A stretch of DNA of 27,847 bases from Seminavis robusta (lineage: Eukaryota > Bacillariophyta > Bacillariophyceae > Naviculales > Naviculaceae): positions 4,300 to 32,146 of the forward strand of contig CAICTM010001298.1 of NCBI GenBank assembly GCA_903772945.1, given 5' to 3'. The notes under the pieces were generated by a model, which was given only the letters and a program-made list of their open reading frames with translations, searched no databases and was not told the DNA's origin. Shown here one piece after another: positions 22,655-27,847 of this stretch (positions are counted from its first letter, which is position 1; each line of letters opens with the position of its first letter). Both the position numbers and the translations under genes were made by a program.

Positions 22655-22895
22655 GGTCACCTACCAAGTAAAGCTGATCTACAAGATAGACCAGCCAGTG
22701 CTCCGGTTAATAGGCTTGAAATACCAAGATCGGTGATCGGAAAGAGTGGAAGATTCACCAACAAAGAAAATCGCGACCGAAAAGCACATCGCGAGCGACG
22801 ACGCAACATGGACCGGTAGGACCAAACCAAGTGGTCACCTATAACCTGAGGGTGCTTGAGAGATAGTCCAGCCAGTTTCTTGTTAATCGGCTTGG
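22655..22895 (+). repeat. Imperfect direct repeat in the element leader (two copies)
   Basis: Copies at about 22655-22718 and 22833-22895 share GGTCACCTA at the start, AGATAG.CCAGCCAGT in the middle and GTTAAT.GGCTTG at the end, in the same order and spacing, about 178 bases apart. The intervening part holds repeated ATCGCGACCGA words. It lies between the left terminal repeat and the gag remnant, so it belongs to the untranslated leader. Confidence 0.7.
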
Positions 22896-23302
22896 TTACG
22901 GCGCCGAGGAAGGTTAGGCGATCGCCATTGTCGACTTTTACGGAATTCCCCAGTCGTGCCTGCGGAGGCTACTGCGGTGAAAAGGGAACCGGTACTCACA
23001 CGGCACTCACAGAACCGTACCGTACCTCGTTCCGAAAGGGCCGAGCCGAAGATCCATCGCCTCACATTTTCGATCGATTCGCGAACTCCGTGGCTCCGTA
23101 CGAAAGATACCTTGTTAGGAGTGACTTCCTAGGGTAACTCGAAGCACCACGGAGACACCGTTTAACTGTTTCGAAAGGATCCAAGGTTACCAGTGTGTCA
23201 ACACCTTGTTTAGTCATTCTAGCAGTGCAGCCTTCAGGACCACTTTTGGATTTTCACAGCAACACCTCTACACCACACTCAGCCAGCGCACCAACAGCCA
23301 TC

Positions 23303-25566
23303 ATGGCTCGCAAGAAGAAGCAGCAACAACACAGGCCCAGCCTGCCATTGGTGTTACACCAACAACATCTGGCAATAGTACTGGCAACACCAACAGGTCC
23401 ACCACTGCAGGGCCTCCACATCCAGTGGACCCCCCTGCAGTCAACCATACAAGGCCTCCAGTTGTGACTCCTTCTTCACCAGCCAACCATGGTGCCAACC
23501 ATGGTGTTACCCTTTCAATGATCAGCCACCAACTGGCAATAGCATTGAAGAAAATGAAACAAATGAACCAAGCTCCCTTGGCCCCACCACAAGGCCACAT
23601 ACCAATCAGCTTGGTTCATCCCATCCACCTTACTCCACTCCCTGCACACCTGGTTTATCACACAAGCCTAGCCCTGAGATTAAGGCTAGGAGGACCGATT
23701 CAGAACCAGACAGTTTGGAGCAGAGTTTGTTGGTGATGTTGAGGACCCTCTTGGCCATCCATCCCAACCCAAAGTTGCCATGGATGTTGCCCCTCCCCTG
23801 CTGGAGGTGGATACCATCACCAAGTATGGGCCCTCAATGGGGAGGTATATCCCCAACCAACACCAAATCATACCATCACATCAGGCATCCCACCAACACC
23901 CCATTCTGTGAGATACCCCACTACACAACCTGTGTCTTCAGCAGCTTATCAGCCCATACCTATTAGGCCCACATCATCCAAGACACCAGTACAATCAGCC
24001 ATCCCTCCTTCGGCCAACCTACTGATCAACACCGGAGAAGCCAAGAAGGAAGTCAGCCTTCATTCCCCACCCTGATGGCAATGGTGGTCTTCCAAGTCCA
24101 GAGGTGGTGGAGAAGGTGAACACAGGCCTTCCAGCAAGCCCTTTCGTGCCAAGCCGGATCCACGGCCTACCCTACCCTCAAATCCAACAAGGACTTCGAC
24201 CAGTGGTATGATTCCTTTATCACTATGGCTAGAGGTCAAGGGTTTTATAAGATCTTTGATGCCGACTAGGTCCAAGCAGCACCGAGTCCATAGATGAACT
24301 CAACGAATGAATCATTGGTTCTACGCGTTTTTCCAGAAGACAGGGCAGACCACCAATGGAAAGGTAATCGTGAGGTCCCACTTCATGACTCGACTGCTTT
24401 CCATTCTCGTTGAGCTTGATCCAGGAGGCTCACTTGTCAGTAGCAGGTTCTCTTGATCATGTGGAGACACTCACATGGCTGACTAGTGTGCAATACAACC
24501 CAGAGGAGCAAGGATCCGCAGTGGACTTCATTGTCAAGTTTGACACAGTTGTTACCCGATACAATGATGGCCAAGGAGACTCCAGTGATAGGCTCACCGA
24601 TGGTATACAGAAGCTGTTCTGACAGCGGGCCTTCACCGGTATCCCCACCTTGAACGACCTTTCTGCACGTGAACATGAGCGAGTATGTCGCGAGGGACAA
24701 CATGCATCGTTTACATACAACGGGTACAAGGAGGTGCTACTAAATGCCGCCACATTCTTTGACATCAACAGAAGAGATGATGACTCACGTCTAGCCAAAA
24801 TAGCCGACATTGGCAAGACAAGACATCAGGGTGATGGGAGCAGTGTAAAGTTCCACGCCTCCCTGACCACGTCTGGTCTAAGCTATCCAGCAATGGACGA
24901 CAGATTTGGTACAGGCTCTCTGTCGCTTACAAGAGAGTCCTGATGGAAGCCCACCGTCAAACCCAGATGTCAGGACTGGTGGATTCGAAGAGCGAAGCTG
25001 ACCAAGCAGTCGGGGACACCTTAGACTCTCCCATGGCAGACAACAAAGCCTTCAAGGGCAATCCCAAGCCCAATCCCAACATGGATTTTTGATGGGGCGA
25101 ATAGTGTACGTGCTGCACCAGTCAAGCCCAAGGAAACCAAGCACCGCCCATGTCTGCGAGGTAGCATGCCACCCTCATAGGGACTACCTTCCGCAGGACA
25201 TGGCCCAGCATGACAAGTGTTTGTGCTAACTTGTCATCTCCAGGATAGTTTTCCAAGTACAATGTTTTGTTAAAACATGTTTTGGTGACTCCCACCATCC
25301 CGCCCTGATGGCACTACCTTCACTTTCAGGTGATGGGGAGAACTTACACTTTGTCACCCTCAGCAAAGGTGAAGCAGTCGAGCTAGAGCAACACCCACCA
25401 AAGCTGATGGCTGTGGAATCAGCCACTGCCATGTCATGTGACAGAACCTGCACCGGTCATACCCAAGCAAGCACACAGTTAGTCGTGTCTCTGGACGGGA
25501 TTCCTTTGAACCCATGTAAAGAGATGGTAAACTTGAGGAGATGTCTGCGAGGTGTTGCCTTTAGCT
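23303..25566 (+). pseudogene. Broken gag-like coding region
   Basis: It starts at an ATG reading MARKKKQQQ, then slips frame into a Pro/Thr/Asn-rich segment ending in an amphipathic stretch (MISHQLAIALKKMKQMN). Later pieces in different frames read as gag-like helical sequence. Examples are KDFDQWYDSFITMARGQGF near 24190-24245, an open stretch at 24410-24622 (LTWLTSVQYNPEEQGSAVDF), and 24650-24943 with a region like YNGYKEVLLNAATFFDINRR. A further open piece at 25308-25568 follows. Several frameshifts and stops separate them. The pieces recall gag proteins of diatom LTR elements; I cannot place the family firmly. No functional capsid protein can be made from this copy. Confidence 0.6.
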
Positions 25567-26036
25567 GAGGCAATATCTGATGATAGGTCAACCAGTCCCA
25601 CCTCATGGGATGACAGACTTGTCACCTAAATACCCAGTTGAGGCTCCAGATGAACAGTTATGGCCAAGATTGTTCTCACTGGCCCTTATAGGGAGATAGA
25701 CAGATGCCGTCTAAGCCAATGAGCTATTATGCAAGTATGGGGAGACCATGTAGGATCCCAATTGATGGTCAAATGGACCAATGCAAATGCACCCTTTCTC
25801 TCCTGAACACGATTGGAGGTTTGATCACAGGCCCATGTGCTGCCCCTCTCAATGTGTCAAGTGGTACTCAGCAATAGACACCTTGATGTATTCAAGAGGT
25901 TTGGTAACCCCTGAGGTAAGCAAACAAAGTCCACACTGAGAAGCCAGATGCTACCAGTTCATGGAAGTATCGCGGGAAGCCACATGATGTGCAAGATTGT
26001 TGGCACCCCATCCATGACTCCAATGGCGGGGAGCGA

Positions 26037-26600
26037 TGAGATTATGCCATAGGAGCCATATGGGTGCGGCGCAACTGTGCTGGCTCAGTCTGATGAAAGA
26101 TCGCTGTTGCATCTGTACAGTCTTTTAGTACAATGAGCTGTGTCCCCATCAGACAAGATAGGAACAGCTGGAGAGGACATAGAGTTCCTCTGTAAGGAAG
26201 GATGTTGCAGTTCCTCAGCCATGACCTATCTGGAAAGATAGCTTGGTCAATACAAGCCAAGATAGATGCATGGATCTGTATCCTGCATGGCGGGAGGATG
26301 GAGTTTCACGCAAAATCAGAGTTTGTGTTCATGCTATAGTTTAAAAGGTAATGAAGAAAGTAGTTGACCCTGAGAAACAGACCCAACAGCACAAGTAGAT
26401 CTCTGCAGTAGACAGGATCCTGTATGGCAAGTGCCAGGGTATTGAGCGATTAGACTGTTCAATCATAGCTTCCACAGTGATTGGGATAGCATTGGCTGCC
26501 AGCTTTGCCTTTCCAGCGCCAGTTGAAGGAGATCTCCACCAAACAAGGCTCTCCATCCCAGCTCTTGTGCACCTACCACTGAGATCCTACCTGGAATTCA
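26037..26600 (+). repeat. Right terminal repeat of the retroelement
   Basis: Counterpart of the repeat at 21974-22510, 27 bases longer, with the same TGAGATTATGCC start and GGAATTCA end. It is preceded by a purine-rich stretch. An open frame without an ATG at its start runs from inside this repeat (26477) to 26941 in the flank; its first third is repeat sequence, so I do not call it a gene. Confidence 0.8.
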
Positions 26601-27600
26601 TAGCTCTTCTCAACTGGCGTATAGATATGCCATCTGTACTCGAGGCTATCACTAGCACACTTGTGCGGATTGTGTTGTTTGCTGCTGCCACCTGCCATGA
26701 TACCGAATCCCAACCATTCGATTGCTTCCTCTCATCAGGGGCGGCGAGCTGGTTAGGCTTCGGAGAATGCCTTCCCGAGTCAACAGATCCAAACTCGACT
26801 CGACTCTCTGGCCAATCAAGTGACAACTCGGCAACCGAATTTGTATGGCTTTATGCTTTGGCTTCACCCTGTCAGATACTAGGATGTACCCTTACGTTCA
26901 TGTTTGGCTCGATAATCTGCCGTTGTGTTCCGCATTTTTGACCGCTCTGCCTGCTGGCAGTGGGAAGATCAGATTTATTTGCATCTCAACTCAGAACAAG
27001 AGACGGTAATTCTTGTCAACTTCATTCAATTAAAGTGATCTGAGGTAGAAGTAATTCATGTATCCTCTTAATGCCTGTTGGTTGGTATTACCGATCGAAC
27101 AAAAGTAGCGTAACTGTATGTCGTGAGTACGTGAGGCGGGCTCATCGTAGGTCACCCCCCACCCAAAGGTGGTTGGGGACCGGCACGAAAGTGCTTTATA
27201 ATGATGGTTGTATGGATACTTATATTTAGTTTCACAGATCTGAGTGATAAGAGACCAGAGAATTCCGCTGCTTTTGGATACATAAGCTAGCTAGAAACCT
27301 GCCATAGTAGCTTTCACAACAGTGGCACCAAATAGGTCTAAGGCACAGGTTCGTATACTGATTCTCTGTGCTTTGCCTACCTTGTAGGCAACTAAATAGC
27401 AACCTCAACCAAAAGATTCAAGCCACAGTTAGAGCCTAAAAATGGGTGCAGCTTCATGATTGAACTTTGTTTCTGTTCCCTCTCCATGAGGAGGCAGAGG
27501 GTTGGTTTGTACACAATGAAAAAAATATTCATTTTACCGGTACTAGAAGATGCAATGGGATATGAGATGGCTACTATCTCTGCTTCTTCATAATGTTGGA
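26601..27600. other. Intergenic, no supported gene; possible structured RNA at 27150-27194
   Basis: Between 26601 and 26941 an open frame continues out of the terminal repeat with hydrophobic segments. It has no start codon of its own and no known family, so it is not called. At 27150-27194 two adjacent stem-loops can be drawn. The rest, including a TACCGGTA word at 27535-27542 and a CTAGCTAG word near 27285, shows nothing further. Confidence 0.45.
27150..27194 (+). other. Two adjacent stem-loops, the second with a GAAA loop
   Basis: The first element pairs GGTCACCCCCCACC with GGTGGTTGGGGACC around CAAA, with a few mismatches. It is followed after one base by GCAC-GAAA-GTGC, an exact four-base stem closed by a GNRA-type tetraloop. 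The flank then turns AT-rich. The arrangement could be a structured RNA or a transcript end, but it matches no RNA family that I can name, and no compensatory-change evidence is available here. Confidence 0.35.
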
Positions 27601-27834
27601 TCATAGTTGACAAACATGGGTGTAAGTGTGATAGTCATGGTCAAACTTCGGTTTGTACAGGCAGAGCTTCTGCATGAAGTTCTGAAGCCCTAGGAGCAGG
27701 TTATCACGAATTGCTGCATTGTGTAACACTGTCGCAACACTGTATATTGTGTTTAATTCACGATAAGTATGTCTGCCCTCCCTCTTCTCAACATGCACTG
27801 GGAACAATGTCCGGGACAATTTCTGGTGTCATTG
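27601..27834 (-). pseudogene. Possible C-terminal remnant of a DDE (Harbinger-like) transposase
   Basis: A minus-strand open stretch of about 75 codons, without an ATG at its start, contains YRELNTIYSVATVLHN, which recalls the hydrophobic helix ending in VLHN near the C-terminus of Harbinger/PIF-type DDE transposases. A stop lies just upstream, so no complete gene is in the window. The assignment rests on one short motif and could be chance. Confidence 0.25.
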
Positions 27835-27847
27835 TGAAGAGGAAATA

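Larger units (their letters stand above)
21974..26600 (+). mobile_element. Degenerate LTR-type retroelement, gag remnant, no pol seen
   Basis: Two direct repeats (21974-22510 and 26037-26600) flank about 3.5 kb. Both repeats can be bounded TG...CA. The interior starts with a non-coding leader and continues with a gag-like region on the plus strand, broken by frameshifts and stops. A purine-rich GGCGGGGAGCGA lies just before the right repeat, as expected of a polypurine tract. I found no reverse transcriptase, integrase or RNase H motif, so it is either a non-autonomous derivative or an internally deleted copy. No target-site duplication is evident (CGCGA on the left, TAGCT on the right), and no primer-binding site matching the usual initiator tRNA was seen. 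The gag character suggests a copia-like diatom family, but this is inference. Confidence 0.7.

Noticed and set aside
26477..26941. 154-codon plus-strand open frame with hydrophobic stretches
   Set aside because: It begins at GTG inside the right terminal repeat, has no ATG near its start and no family resemblance. The matching part of the left repeat is interrupted.
1..27847. CRISPR arrays, operons or bacterial mobile systems
   Set aside because: No regularly spaced repeats were found, and the genes contain GT-AG introns, so the window is eukaryotic nuclear DNA.

Overview
The window is nuclear DNA of a eukaryote, most likely a raphid pennate diatom; Seminavis robusta or a relative is my best guess, from memory of its gene families. 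All larger genes are split by short GT-AG introns of about 40-110 bp. The gene content also fits: a BspA-type (DUF285) surface protein with a Pro/Thr stalk, plant-type LRR membrane proteins, a receptor joined to a nucleotide cyclase and a phosphodiesterase, and a worn LTR retroelement. Every well-supported host gene is on the minus strand.

Layout, left to right. 1-508: no gene, rich in CTAGCTAG-type palindromes. 509-4994: a gene of about 14 exons with a Pro/Thr-rich stalk and DUF285 repeats; the stalk is broken by frameshifts, while all downstream splice sites are intact. 4995-7037: intergenic, with one weak small ORF at 5823-6005. 7038-9641: LRR membrane protein 1, two exons, 842 residues. 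9642-11690: no convincing gene. 11695-12058: decayed fragment of a third LRR gene. 12120-17610: the main gene, 13 exons and 1474 residues. 18574-21181: LRR membrane protein 2, same exon structure as LRR 1, but with an in-frame TAG at 20258-20260. 21974-26600: LTR-type element with two diverged terminal repeats and a broken gag region. 26601-27847: intergenic, with a possible structured-RNA motif and a possible transposase remnant.

The main gene is the most interesting item. I joined its 13 exons by hand and every junction keeps phase. The predicted protein has a signal peptide, an ectodomain resembling OpuAC-type betaine/proline-binding proteins, a seven-helix class C receptor-like region, a class III cyclase domain and a PDEase I domain. 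The phosphodiesterase keeps its metal-binding histidines and aspartates. The cyclase lacks several residues normally needed for catalysis, so the protein may be a receptor-controlled cyclic-nucleotide phosphodiesterase with a regulatory pseudo-cyclase.

The LRR paralogues and the LRR fragment lie on both sides of this gene, so the locus looks like an LRR tandem array surrounding a sensor gene. Whether they act together cannot be told from sequence.
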